Shown: piece by piece, positions 1 to 11,386 of the stretch
Layout: every line of letters starts with the position of its first letter
How positions within the stretch are numbered: position 1 is the first letter of the stretch
Assembly (NCBI GenBank): GCA_947646735.1
Contig: CANTFK010000639.1
Location: 62,001-126,000, forward strand
Source: Peronospora farinosa
Lineage: Eukaryota > Oomycota > Peronosporomycetes > Peronosporales > Peronosporaceae
Direction of reading: 5' to 3'
Length of the DNA stretch: 64,000 nucleotides
The notes under the pieces: model-generated
Seen by the model: only the letters and a program-made list of their open reading frames with translations
What the model was told of the DNA's origin: nothing
Database searches by the model: none
Program-made: the position numbers and the translations under genes

Positions 1-739
1 AGTATGTAAAGCTCAGTAATTATCTGCGACTGAGAGGGTATCAACAAGATCACTACCAGTCGTACTGCCGTTTGAAGCGCTTTTTCTTGATCGAAACGGT
101 AGCTCAGTCGTATAAAGCAGTCACACAAGAGGCAAAAACACATTAGCTGAAGATTAAAACCTTCTTCTACAATTGCGTCAAAGCGGCATTTAGAACCTTT
201 TGAGTCATCGCATCGACTTTATTTAGTCAGCTGCATAAGAAGGCCAAGTGCGATGCTTTTACTCTAAGTTCTATAGCCATCTTTACTACGAAGCAGATGG
301 CAATCATCATTACATGCTGTGAGCATAACTCACGTACAGCAGATCCTGTCTCAATTAATACTCTGTAGACATTAATGTTCTATGTATGTATAGAACTTAA
401 TATTTAAGAAAGGTAGTAAACCATAGCTACTTACTGCCCCGGACCAAGTCAATCAATTCAATTAAAAAGGTTATCATTATATGAAATAGTAGTTTTGACA
501 AGTTTTACTGTACTTCACATTACCATCTCTTAGTTTAGAATCAGAATCCATGCTGCAAAATTCTAGTCAGTTGCCAAAAATCACGACAAGTATAAAAAAT
601 GCTGTCTAGCTGTACTCATCCACTTTTCCAGATGATTTTTCAATCGTACGCTCGTCAATCCAATCTGCTCTTAAAAAAATAGTCCTGCCCTCGCTCCAGT
701 ACCTCTTCCCCATTGTTCAATCCCCTTTTGTCATTGAAA
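1..739. other. Intergenic, no gene seen
   Basis: AT-rich sequence with no convincing coding frame on either strand and no recognisable RNA gene. It precedes the START-FYVE pseudogene and presumably held its promoter. The neighbouring gene on the left lies outside the window. Confidence 0.5.
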
Positions 740-2403
740 ATGGTGTTCCCATTACCACTTGATTTCTTCCCTCCATTACATTTAAATTCGAACGAAATTG
801 ATTTATTTCTTCAATGGGGAAATGCACGGGTTCAAGAAACAATTGATGCCCATCATCGGGACCAATTTGAGACACGAGAAACACGAAAACACAAATGAAA
901 ACCACTTAAACACCAAAAAGACTTGACCGTGTATAAAAACCGGCGAAAATATACCGATAATACCGATAATACCACGGAGTCCACATACCTCTGTACTGGT
1001 CGCATGGACGGGACACTGGATGAAGTTGTTATGGGTCGGTATGCTGATATACCCCGGCGTTTCGACGACTTTCCGGTATTTACCGAAATGATCTTGTGGA
1101 TTGTGCTGTCCTTGGTGTGATTAAAACACGCAGTCTAAAAGACCCATTTTTTCTCTCGTGTTTTAAATGGATGACGGTAAAATCACCAGGAAAAGGACTT
1201 GTGAAGAATCGAGATGTTTGTTGGTATGAACAAATGGGACTGACTCGAGATTGCAATGGCAAAGAAATTGGATATACTTTAACCGAGTCAGTTGAGCTTC
1301 CAACGTGTCCACTTTTTCATGAATGTATACGAGCGAGGTTGTCAGTTTGTTACTTGTATAAACGTAACAAGAGTGGAGGTGTTAAGGTTTATATGCGTGG
1401 CAACAATGATGTAGGAGGAAAAGTAGTCAATTGGGTCACTGATATCAAGTCGGCAGATCTTTGGCTACGTATTGAACAAGCCAGGCTTGTAGCTCATGCA
1501 GTCATTGCAACAGCTCTGCTACAAGCGGGACAGAATATGAAGCGTCCGTTTGGTACATTCAAGAAATGCAATGTCTGTCATGTCAAGACTTTGGGCTTTG
1601 TGAGTTCTCCTAAAGAGTGTGCTGTCTGTTGCTGTCTTACGTGTTCCAGTTGTGTGACCAAAGTCCGCGTGCTGAACTTCCATGACTTTTACGTGCCACA
1701 TCATGTCCTCTTTTGCAAAAAATGCGTCCGCCTCATTCACCAAGTGGATCTGCGTGCCCCAGAGAATATAACGAACCCTGTCGAGTACGCTGCAGCGATA
1801 TTGGCGGAGTCTGAGAGCTCAAAGATGAGCTTTTTCCGCTTAAGACCAGTAAGTGGCTACATGGACGATAGCAACGACGGATCGGAGGAAGGGCGCGTTT
1901 GCCACAAAGCGTCCGAGATTAGTAGCTACAGTAGCAGGAGTAGCTCGTCTCGCTCGCTTCCACAGCCTTTTATTGGTGGGAAACATCAGGGCCATGATGA
2001 CGAAGCTTTCTATTTCAGACAGTCTAGAGGATCATGTCCTCCTCTGGAGCACCACGATCAGGCGACACATAACAAACACGTCAAGTTTGGTTCATCGGCG
2101 ATACCTGTCGTACCCGTGACATTTTACGACGAGCGGTTGTTACAAAGAACTAGTCAACGCACGGATGTTTATGGGAGACAGCATCACCATAATCGTTTAC
2201 CGCTCCACAGTACCGCTGGTCAGCACTTCGCTGGACGTGAGTCGGAGATACCTTTGATCCCGTCCCAGGAAAATGCCTGGACAAACAAAGGGGATGCCTA
2301 CAGCGGTAGCTGTGACAGTTCTGAGACCTACGATAGTAGTACTTTGGACTCAAGCACGGTACTACTGATGACACAGATTGCCCAAATGAACCTTAACGAG
2401 TAA
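740..2403 (+). pseudogene. START-FYVE domain protein, broken copy
   Basis: The product would be a lipid-binding START domain followed by a FYVE-type zinc finger, a combination greatly expanded in oomycetes. The N-terminus starting at ATG 740 (MVFPLPLDFFPP) is typical of the family. The same frame is interrupted by TGA at 896-898, resumes with the START segment (GTLDEVVMGRYAD), and shifts near 1093-1098, where one missing base separates EMIL from VDCAVLGVIKTR. After that the START end, four Cys-x2-Cys pairs (CNVC, CAVC, CSSC, CKKC) and a Ser/Gln/His-rich tail are open to the TAA at 2403. A paralogue at 33.8-35.4 kb is intact. With one stop and one frameshift I call it a pseudogene. An unusual intron over the stop or sequencing error cannot be excluded, but no GT-AG pair there fits. 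Confidence 0.7.
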
Positions 2404-2611
2404 TTCCAGCAGCCGATTGAGTATGACTCGTCATTTCGGCAGCAGCAGCCGTTCTTGAGCGGTCAGGTAGCTGAACCGAAACAACGGCTATATCTAGAAA
2501 AAATGCATTTCGTCAGTAGCAGACCGGACCACGTTCATCGTTTATGATTGTGCTCACTGCAGAGCAGTCATTCCTATAAGCCACACATATCATGCATGAC
2601 AAAAGGTAGCT

Positions 2612-3745
2612 TCACGATGCTAATTTTCTAGGAATGTCTTCACTCAGGCAGTACGTAGCAGTCTGGAACCATCCTGATCGACGAATTTGCCGGACTCGGA
2701 CTTCTACAAGCAGTTTCTGCAGATGTTTTTCCACTGTTTTTCTCGCAGACAAACGCAAAACGTATGGCAGTGGCTCATAAACTCTATCCACGATATCTGA
2801 TGACGACAGTCCTTCCACATGATCGCTGTACTTCTTCAGCACTGCCAGTACTTCGTCTTCACGCTGCTGGCGGTGCGCAATATATTCAAGAATCTTTGTC
2901 GGTGCGTCACTTACCATCGGACCATGCCCCGGGTAAATAGCACTAGCACCACAAGCGTTCAACTTTGCTAAAGATGACATGAGGTCGGGGAGTGAGTCGA
3001 ACATGCAGCTTCCAAAGCCCAAGACACAGTCTCCGGAGAACAGCACGGAAGCTTTCTGACCTTCGACGCTATCCAACAGGAAACAAACGTGATCATTACA
3101 GTGTCCAGGAGTATAGATAGTCGTCAACACCCCAGAACCCGGTACTTGGAACTTCTGTCCATCTACAAGAGCTTGAATCCCCAACTGTCGACTCTCATCA
3201 TTACTGAGACATAGTCGTCGATCGCCATCTCCATCACCCTTTCTACCATTCACAGGTAGATATTTCCACACTTTCATAGCCGGATAATGCTTTTGAAGTT
3301 GCAACAATCCTCCTACATGATCCAAATGGCCATGAGTTATCAATAGATCTGAAATTTCTCGTACTCCATGACATTGACACACTTGTAGCAATGTCTTAAT
3401 AAAACTTGCATTCCCATCACTTGAATCAATCAATACTCGACTTGATCCATTGCCTACAATGTACACATTTGTACCATCCAATGTCATTTGACTGGGATTA
3501 TTGCCTAGCACTCGTAGCACGTGGTTGGGTAATCGATCGACAGCAGGAAGTCTCGGGACGTTACGAAAGACTCGAGAAAAACCCCACAAGATCCATGATT
3601 GAATACGTACTTTCAAGCTAAAACGAAGAAGAGACAGTATAGGGACATGTACGAGTCCATTACTGCCATGATATAGTGCTAGAGGATACAGAAACCACAC
3701 ACAAAAAGCGAGGAAGATGCCACTAGTCATGAGCAGAGACCACAT
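2612..3745 (-). CDS. LACTB2-like metallo-beta-lactamase fold hydrolase, membrane-anchored
   Basis: A 377-residue protein of the metallo-beta-lactamase superfamily. It is closest to LACTB2, a single-strand endoribonuclease in animals, from the diagnostic segment NNPSQMTLDGTNVYIVG. The zinc-binding motifs are in order: THGHLDH (about residues 137-143), TPGHCNDH, FSGDCVLG and YPGHGP. The C-terminus carries the winged-helix-like tail of the LACTB2 group. Unlike soluble LACTB2, it begins with a hydrophobic stretch of about 20 residues (SGIFLAFCVWFLYPLALYH) that looks like a signal anchor. The ATG at 3745 is the first in frame; a second Met five residues later would keep the anchor. The gene is uninterrupted and has no visible introns. 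Substrate is inferred from family only; a small-molecule thioesterase role is possible. Confidence 0.85.
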   Translation of the reverse strand: MWSLLMTSGIFLAFCVWFLYPLALYHGSNGLVHVPILSLLRFSLKVRIQSWILWGFSRVFRNVPRLPAVDRLPNHVLRVLGNNPSQMTLDGTNVYIVGNGSSRVLIDSSDGNASFIKTLLQVCQCHGVREISDLLITHGHLDHVGGLLQLQKHYPAMKVWKYLPVNGRKGDGDGDRRLCLSNDESRQLGIQALVDGQKFQVPGSGVLTTIYTPGHCNDHVCFLLDSVEGQKASVLFSGDCVLGFGSCMFDSLPDLMSSLAKLNACGASAIYPGHGPMVSDAPTKILEYIAHRQQREDEVLAVLKKYSDHVEGLSSSDIVDRVYEPLPYVLRLSARKTVEKHLQKLLVEVRVRQIRRSGWFQTATYCLSEDIPRKLAS

Positions 3746-3997
3746 GAGGCAAGAAAAAACTGTGACGTGTGAAACATGTGACGTGTGGTGTATCTATATA
3801 TATGTGACGTGTGTAATTTTTAAAAGAGTGACGTGTTGTTATTGTAATCTCGATGACTTCCCAGCCAGTCAAAAAACGTCCACCCCGTCCACTTCAGTAG
3901 CGGATCCCGTCCACTACAGTAGCGGATCCCGTCCACTATTGAGCCCGTGACGACGACGATCTCTTGGTCCGTGGTGAGTATTGTGCGACCGTTAGTC

Positions 3998-6325
3998 ATG
4001 GGTCGTGGATCTACTCGCTATTCATCTAGTAGAGGAGGAAGTAGTGGAAGTAGTGGACGTCGTGGTGGACGCGGCGGACGTGGTAGTGGACGTGGTAGTG
4101 GACGCAATGGTAGTGGACGTCACGACGGCCCGGACTTTCGTGCTCCTGGATACAATGATGGCATCGCATGTAGCGTAAAGGAGTCTCTAGTTGGTATTCA
4201 GTACTTTCTGATGCCACAAGTGGATGGTTTCCATGGCGCCATCAAGCAGCGCTACTCGGACTTTATCGTGCACGAGGTGGCAGTGGACGGTCAAGTGGTG
4301 AAGCTCACGGATGTTAAACGCTTTAGTCGTGCTTCTACTAAGCCACAAAAAGTGAGTGAAATCTTCAAGCATCGCGTGTTTGCACTGCTGAATGATGCAG
4401 CAAATGACAAGATGGACATTCCCGTGTCGGTGCATACACTGGTAGGAAAATTAGCAGCTCAATTGCTGGGTCTGTTTAATCGAAACAAGAGAGCACGAGT
4501 GCTCAAGCAGGAAAAGGACGATATCGAGAAGCTGAAAGAAGCTGTTGCTCGAGTATGTGGGGACGAGACGGCAGGGAAATTACGAGACTTTATGCTCAAG
4601 TTAGTGGACGTACAGATGAAGGAGGAGGAAGTCAAGAGACTAGCAAATATGGAGAGTAAACACAAGAGTCGAGAGGAGAAGAAGGACGTGCTAGTTACTG
4701 AGATGCACGAGACCGAAACAACGTTTTTCTTTCCACCGATTGAAGCAAAGGAGACGCGAGCAGCAATGCACCAAGTTTTGCGCAAATTTGGCCGTGGTAT
4801 TGTGGTGTCCGATACGACGACTAATGGTGATGGGGTGTCGGTTGTTCGAGTGCGACGTGTGATGATAGGAGGCAAAAAGCGTAAGGATATGGACCAGCGT
4901 GGAGGAATTGATGCACGTGGATCGTGGCCGAAGAATCGCCCCGATTACTTGCAGTTTGTGCTTTACAAGCGCAATTTGGAGACCAATAGCGTCATGATGC
5001 AGTTAGCAAAGGCCATGAACACGAACGTATCGAGCTTTACGTATGCTGGTACCAAGGATAAGCGTGGAATTACGACGCAGCTTTGCACAGTCTACCGTGG
5101 ATCGAAGGAGCGACTGGAGACGCTTAACCGTGCTGACCGTGAGCTAGACTCGTTCAATTTTCTCGTCGGTAACGCGACGTACGTCTCACAACGATTGAAC
5201 CTTGGTGACTTGCGTGGCAACCGCTTCTCGCTGGCTATCCGTGATCTTCCTGATGACGACACGATCTCGGACGAGCAGATCCACAACGCGGTTCGCAGCT
5301 GGAGTGAACACGGCTTCATCAATTACTTCGGTCTGCAGCGATTTGGTACCAAAGCTATCGCCACACATGAAATCGGACGGGCAATATTGCAGCGCGACTA
5401 CAAGCGTGTGGTTGACTTGTTGCTCTCTCCGCAAGAGGGTGACGCGACGAAAATTCGCGAGGCACGTCAGGCCTTCCAGGATAACCAAGACGTTGAAACT
5501 GCGCTGAAAGCGTTACCTCCGTACTTGATCGCTGAACGTGCAGTGCTGCAGGGACTACGTACACATGGTATGACATCGTACGCCACTGCAATTCAGGGCA
5601 TCCCTCGTCACCTCCGCATGATGTACACTCACTCGTATCAGAGCTACGTTTGGAATTTTGTAGCAAGCGAGCGCTTGGTGCAGTTTTCTAGGAATTCGCC
5701 TGTTGTGGGAGATCTCGTGATTCCTCACGATAAGATGACGGAAGAATACGTCGTTGATAGCGAAGGTGGAGATGCGGATGAAAAAGAAGATGAAGCTGCC
5801 CAGCCGAACAAGAAGCCCCGGACGTCGGCTGAAACTTCACGTCCCGAGGCGAGTCCTTGCGTCGTTACTGCTGAAAACTTGAGCCTATACAGCATTTATG
5901 ACGTGGTGCTCCCACTACCAGGCTATAGCATCACGTATCCGAAGAATGCGCTTAAGCAGCGATACGATGAGATCTTAAAGGCTGACGGCGTGGACTTTCA
6001 AACGCTGGAACGTGCTACCAACTCTGAATACCATCTTCCAGGGTCTTACCGTCACGTGATCAGGAAGCCTACGGGTGTAGAGCATGAAATCAAAAGATCA
6101 AATGACTCCTTGATGCCACTCCTGGCGACGGACGTTGATTATCTCACCGGTCGTTCTGCCCCAGCTTCCATTCCCGATGGAACGTATCGTGCTCTATGCT
6201 TGGAGTTCCAGCTTGGTCCGTCCTCATACGCAACAATGGCGGTTCGCGAACTGATGAAGCAGAGTAGCAACCTTGACGTGCAGCTGCAGCTGAAACAGAA
6301 GCTTGATGCGAAGGCAAGCAGATAA
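3998..6325 (+). CDS. PUS7: tRNA/mRNA pseudouridine synthase, PUS7/TruD family
   Basis: A 775-residue enzyme that isomerises uridine to pseudouridine, acting in eukaryotes on tRNA, U2 snRNA and mRNA. The catalytic motif YAGTKDKRGITTQ lies near residue 350 with the nucleophilic Asp in KDKR. Other TruD landmarks follow: GFINYFGLQRFGT (about 440) and MYTHSYQSYVWN (about 540). The N-terminus is an RGG/GSG-rich tail (about residues 8-45), plausible for RNA binding. A charged insert (about 585-625) interrupts the C-terminal half. The ATG at 3998 is chosen because the open frame upstream has no earlier ATG. No introns are visible. It shares family with a second copy at 17.9-20.5 kb but they are clearly diverged, so this is an old duplication. 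Confidence 0.92.
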   Translation: MGRGSTRYSSSRGGSSGSSGRRGGRGGRGSGRGSGRNGSGRHDGPDFRAPGYNDGIACSVKESLVGIQYFLMPQVDGFHGAIKQRYSDFIVHEVAVDGQVVKLTDVKRFSRASTKPQKVSEIFKHRVFALLNDAANDKMDIPVSVHTLVGKLAAQLLGLFNRNKRARVLKQEKDDIEKLKEAVARVCGDETAGKLRDFMLKLVDVQMKEEEVKRLANMESKHKSREEKKDVLVTEMHETETTFFFPPIEAKETRAAMHQVLRKFGRGIVVSDTTTNGDGVSVVRVRRVMIGGKKRKDMDQRGGIDARGSWPKNRPDYLQFVLYKRNLETNSVMMQLAKAMNTNVSSFTYAGTKDKRGITTQLCTVYRGSKERLETLNRADRELDSFNFLVGNATYVSQRLNLGDLRGNRFSLAIRDLPDDDTISDEQIHNAVRSWSEHGFINYFGLQRFGTKAIATHEIGRAILQRDYKRVVDLLLSPQEGDATKIREARQAFQDNQDVETALKALPPYLIAERAVLQGLRTHGMTSYATAIQGIPRHLRMMYTHSYQSYVWNFVASERLVQFSRNSPVVGDLVIPHDKMTEEYVVDSEGGDADEKEDEAAQPNKKPRTSAETSRPEASPCVVTAENLSLYSIYDVVLPLPGYSITYPKNALKQRYDEILKADGVDFQTLERATNSEYHLPGSYRHVIRKPTGVEHEIKRSNDSLMPLLATDVDYLTGRSAPASIPDGTYRALCLEFQLGPSSYATMAVRELMKQSSNLDVQLQLKQKLDAKASR

Positions 6326-6588
6326 AAGTCAATGCGGTTCGCTAGATATGCGTTTGTCGAGAGAAAACAACTTGCACGTCGGCTCAAATTCTTTGTTAGT
6401 AACTGAGATTGAAAGTATTCGTAAATGCCAATTCAACATGTAACGTCAACAGCCACTGGCCGGTGCAACGCGAGCTTCAGTCTTCAGTGGACTAGATGCC
6501 GTCCTCCCATTCATGTCGTTCAATCTTGCTGACAAAGCGATTGCCGCCACTACACAACAAAGCATTTCGATACGTCAGTACAACACCA

Positions 6589-9500
6589 TTACCAAATCGA
6601 CAACAAATCGGTAAGGTCATACATGTCCTCTCGCGAAATACGCCAGTAAAACTCGGGGCGTGTGCCATCCATGGTTTGAGTGCGACTGAGCATTTGCACG
6701 AACTCTTCGTCATGTGTAATGCATACAAGCTGAAAGTTTTGTTGCTGACAGCGCGCGTTCACAATACTGCATTGACACAAGAAAACATACAAGCAGGGTA
6801 TTATGCAACAGCATCACTCAATACTAATCGATCATAGTCGTACGTACTCAGTGATTGCCTGCGCCAGACCGAATTTGTTTTCGGTATCAAGATTCGTTGT
6901 GGGTTCATCAAGCGTCAAGATCCCGCAGTTTAAACAAAAGGTCTCTGCTAGTGCCAAACGAATGACCAAGGCGGCTAGAACCTTTTGCCCCGCACTGCAA
7001 CGACCTCGCATGTCAATCGATGCTCCTGCCTTTTTCATCACGACGCGGTAGTCATACGAGCGTGCAGCTTTTGAAACCACACCCTCCTGTTGTCCACTCA
7101 CTAATTCAATCGTGTCGATATCTTGACCCTTGTACGTAATCTGCCACAGTGAACGAATGATCGTATTGATCTCCTCCACTTTCTTTGAGTGATACTGCAA
7201 CAGCGATTCGTCAAGCGCCTTAAAATAGCGATCCAGGTCTGCTACAGCCATCTGCGTTGTCTCAAACTGAATCAGCTTGTGCCGATATTTCTCTTCAGCA
7301 TCCTTCAAATGCGGCGTGCGGAGCTTGATCTTGTCTTCGCGAATATTTTCCATCAGTTGCTGCTTCTTTCCTGTCAACGTTGCACGAGAAACTTGTGCAG
7401 TGTGAAGCGTCTTACTAGCTGATGCAACTCGATCATTGACGTCATCTAGCGGTGGCAAATTTCCAATTTGAGCCTTGAGGTCTTCAACTTCAGCACGCAT
7501 CTTCTGCAAGTCTTTTTCGAGAGCACGATACTCCAGGTTGTCCTGGATGTGTCGCTTGACAATTTCATTCTCGCTAAGGCTCTTCTCCGCGCTCTTCATC
7601 TGAGGTAATAAATTCGCCAACGATTGGTTTGCTGTATCCTCCTTCTGCTTTGTTTGGGCAATACGTTCGCTCAGCGATTGAGCTTCACGCTCAAGTTTCT
7701 CAAGTTCTCCACGTTGAACCTGCTTGACTTTATCACTAAAGACACGAAAGTCTCCTTGGCTTTCCTGAAGCTCGGAACTTTTAGCTCGTAGACGATCCCT
7801 TGCCTCTGCACGCCGTGTGTCACGTTCACTCGTTTTTGAGCGAACGCTACGTTCTAGCTCAGGCTCCGACTTTTTCAGCTTCGAGCACGCCTCCTTCAAG
7901 ACCTTTTCTTGCTCACGCAACCGATTCTGCTCTTTCACCGTCTCGTCGTATTCCTTACGCTGGGCCTCCTTCCTCAGTTTTTCTTCTTTACGATTGTGTA
8001 GATCGTTTTGCAACTGCTGTAGCATTTCGTGAATGCGGTCCAGTTCTCTCTGTTTCCGTTGAAGCTGGTGATTCAGATCCTGCACTTCAGCTTGCTTTGC
8101 ATCTTTTTCTAATTCCACATCCGACAACGATCGACCTGCTCCATGACTTCCTGCTGTCAAGGCACTCATATGTTCTTCTTCTTGACTGATAGCCACGTTG
8201 GAAGAGTGCAACTCATCTGCAGATTTACGCAATGCATTCAACTCGGACCTCGCCGTCTTTGCATCTTCGACCTGCTCCTGTGCTTGCTCATATGCGACTT
8301 TTTTGTCTTGCACGTCATATTCGAGCGCTTTCTGGGAAGCATAAATCTCTTCCAGCACATTTACCTTCTCTGGTATAGTGGTCTCGAGCTCCATCCACTT
8401 ACGCCAATCCGGCATCTTCTCCTTAATGTCTGTCAGCGTCTGGAGCGATGACCTTTCCAGATCTTTGGCTTTGTTGATTTTGTCTGCAACCTTCGCGTCA
8501 TCGGTCTTTTCATTCAAAATGCTTTCAAAAGCGTGCTCTTCCTCAGGGGTCATATCACGCTCGCAAAGCGGGCAACAGTGATCCTTAACTCCCTTCTTCT
8601 TATAGATCTTGAGGAATAGCACCATATTGTTGCGACGAACAACCTTGTCTTTCGCATCAGCGTAAGATCGTTCCGCCTCCTTTATCCCAAGCTCAGCATA
8701 CTTTAGACCGTGACCGGGAATAACCTTGTCGAGTAGCGCTTTCAAACCAGGCATGTGTTGCCTCTCTAGTTCATTCTTTCTCACACGCAGTGAATTCAAT
8801 TCCTTTTCAGCAAGTTTCGACGATGTCGTGTTTTCCATCAGACGCTGCTCAGCGAGCGCTAGTTCCTTCTTCTTTGCATCGCAGGTGCGTTGGCGCTCGG
8901 ATATAAGGTTGTCAATTCGGGCAACAGCCGACACCAATGAGGCTTTGTTTGTTGGTTTCTCACCGCCTTCCAAGATCTCTTCAAAGTCTGACACCTTTTC
9001 GTTTAAGTTGGCCTGGAAAGTTTCTTGTCTCTTTCGGTATTCACTGCGTTTGATCTCAAGCTCGGACTTTTGGTGATTGTAGGTACGCAGCGTGGTAATC
9101 TGCTGTCCCAGGTCTTCCATTACGCTGCTAATATCGTTAATCTGTCGGTTAAAAACTTGGATCTCGGCTTTCAACGCTCCTATATCGTGCTTCTTCTTAT
9201 AATCCGCCAAAGTTTGCTCCGCTTCTGTCACCTGCGTGTTGATTTCTTCTGCTTCTCGCTGAGAGTGAAGACCTGCACTACCGAGCTCTACCAGACGGTT
9301 CTCAACAATTGTTTTGTCCCGGCTCAACGCTTCAAGACTTTGCGTCTTCGCATTTAATTCATTGCGTAGATGTTTGACCTGCGACGTTAATTCCGACAAC
9401 TCCGTAGTCAACTTGTCGTCATCTTGTCTTTGCTTTGCGTCCAAACTATTCACCGCGTTTTGTTTTTCTTCGACAATGTGTTTGAACTCTGTCAAAAAGG

Positions 9501-10680
9501 CCGAAACATCGTCATGCTGCGACGACAATGGTTGCAAGTGGAAACGATACTTAGTACTGAGCTTCGAAGCCGAATCTACGAAATCCGCCACTTTTTTCTG
9601 GTACGTGTCAATGTTTGTTTCCACTCGTGCTTTCGACGCCCGCAATACCACGTATTCCTCTTTAACTGTATTCTGTTCCATCTGGAGTCTCGTTTCCTCT
9701 TGTTGGAATCTGGAAAAAGCGCTTTGATGTTTTTCAATAATGGCATCATAGTCATTTAACACACTTTGCAGCTCTTCATCCGTGTCGCTCATAATATTTT
9801 CAATTTTACCATACGCACGACGTACACTCTGTTCCTTGCCACCAAGATCTTCCTGTCGTCTTATCAACTTGTCATGCAAGTTTTTCACGTCCACTTGAAG
9901 CACTTGCAATTCCTCGAGCGTTTCGTTCGCTTTAACAATCTCTTCCTCTTCTTTTTCTTCATTATCTTTTGCATCCTTTAATTTTTCCTGTTTCACTTGC
10001 AACGCGTCCCAGAGATCACGTCTAATCTTGACATTTCCCGTCAACACATTTAAATCACGTTTATAATCCTTCGCATCATCCACTCGTGCTTTTTTCAACT
10101 TCCGAATGGCTTCCAATGCTTTTGTATATCGTGCCGATTCAAAAATATAATCAAATCGTTTTTTCAATTCCGCTCCTTCTCGTAATGGCCAATTGGAATC
10201 TTCTTGATGACAAAAAATCACATTTTCCAAAATCGCTTTCGATACCCCCAACATTTCGGGTATATGATGATCCAATTCCCCACATTTATGACTTAATGAC
10301 ACCTTCTCTCCAACTTCATTTATTACTCGAATCACCCCATCCAATGCTTTAAATTGCAGATTTTTCTTCGTCTGACGCACTTGATACGTCCGTTGGACGA
10401 CCATGGCTTTTCCAGCGTGATTACGTAATCGTAATCGAATACTGGCTTTCACTTCATTGGTATTGGCAAGTTTCGGATCATAAACGAGACTGTGACCACT
10501 ACGAGCACCTGGAGGGAATCCACCTGTACACGCTAATTTGAGACATTCAATTACGGTGGTTTTACCACATCCATTATCACCTAAAAGAACAGTTAAGGGA
10601 TGATAAAATTCAATTATTTCTTCCCGATTGGGACTAAAACTACGAATACCACGGATGGATAATTTTTCAATACTTGACAT
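6589..10680 (-). CDS. RAD50: RAD50, ATPase subunit of the MRE11-RAD50-NBS1 complex
   Basis: SMC-like ATPase that tethers and helps process DNA double-strand ends with MRE11. Two coding exons, 10680-6848 and 6766-6589, are joined over an 81 bp intron (donor GTACGT, acceptor ATGCAG). The splice gives ITDIVNARCQQQNFQLVC, which matches the conserved RAD50 end. Total is 1336 residues, close to the usual 1300. The N-terminal Walker A is GDNGCGKTT (about 35-43). Two long coiled coils flank a zinc hook CPLC near residue 702. The C-terminal half has the signature RCSAGQKVLAALVIRLALAE (about 1223), Walker B LTLDEPTTNLD and the His switch in VCITHDEEFV. Start ATG at 10680 sits next to a T-run. The gene appears intact. 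Confidence 0.96.
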
Positions 10681-11386
10681 TTTTTTTTTTTTAGAGGAAA
10701 GGGTTTAGTATAGTGAAAGGAAGTGAAAATGGAGGTTAGAGAATGGTGGGGAGGTTTTCTTGGTTTTATAATGGTTTTATGCGTTATAACACATTGATTT
10801 TTTTATTCTCTTTGGTTTTAAATTTTGGTGTCACGATAATGTAGTTGCACGTTTGGCGATTCGTCGCATTGTAGGTACGCACGTACTTACGCGTCGTTTC
10901 GCATCACAAGTTTTACACGTCGTTTTCTGCTGTTTCTTTACATATGTTGCACCTATCTCTTGGATAAGTATCTCAAAGAAAACCCTGTGTCGTATCCACA
11001 ATCAAGACATACAGTTGTAATATATATATATACGTGTTTGCCACGACAATTTGTATACACAATGTAAACATCCTTCATTCATTTTAACAGGTCATGTATA
11101 CACACTCTACAATTCAAACTTCCACACCACTTGCTCTATAAAAAGATACGATCTTCACCAACACCACGAAGCGACAGGGACAAGACGTCACGTCTCTGTC
11201 CCGTCTGAAAAATCTTCGTCGTACCAGATGGTATTCCTTCCCCCCTAGCCCTACCTCATTCCTTGATGTACCGTACCTAAAAAAACCATCCAAAGGGGGG
11301 GGGGGGGGAGTCTTTTAATTGTTGCATTCTTCTTCTTCTTCTTCTTCTTCTTCTTCTTCTTCTTCTTGTCGTTTGTATCGGATCAA
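10681..11386. other. Intergenic region between RAD50 and PDK1 with homopolymers and (TTC)n
   Basis: Divergent upstream region of RAD50 (minus) and PDK1 (plus). It holds a T-run at 10681-10692, an AT-rich stretch, a G-run at about 11297-11309 and a TTC microsatellite at about 11329-11367 just before the proposed PDK1 start. A second homopolymer (C-run, about 11480-11494) lies in the first PDK1 intron. No coding sequence was found. Confidence 0.5.
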
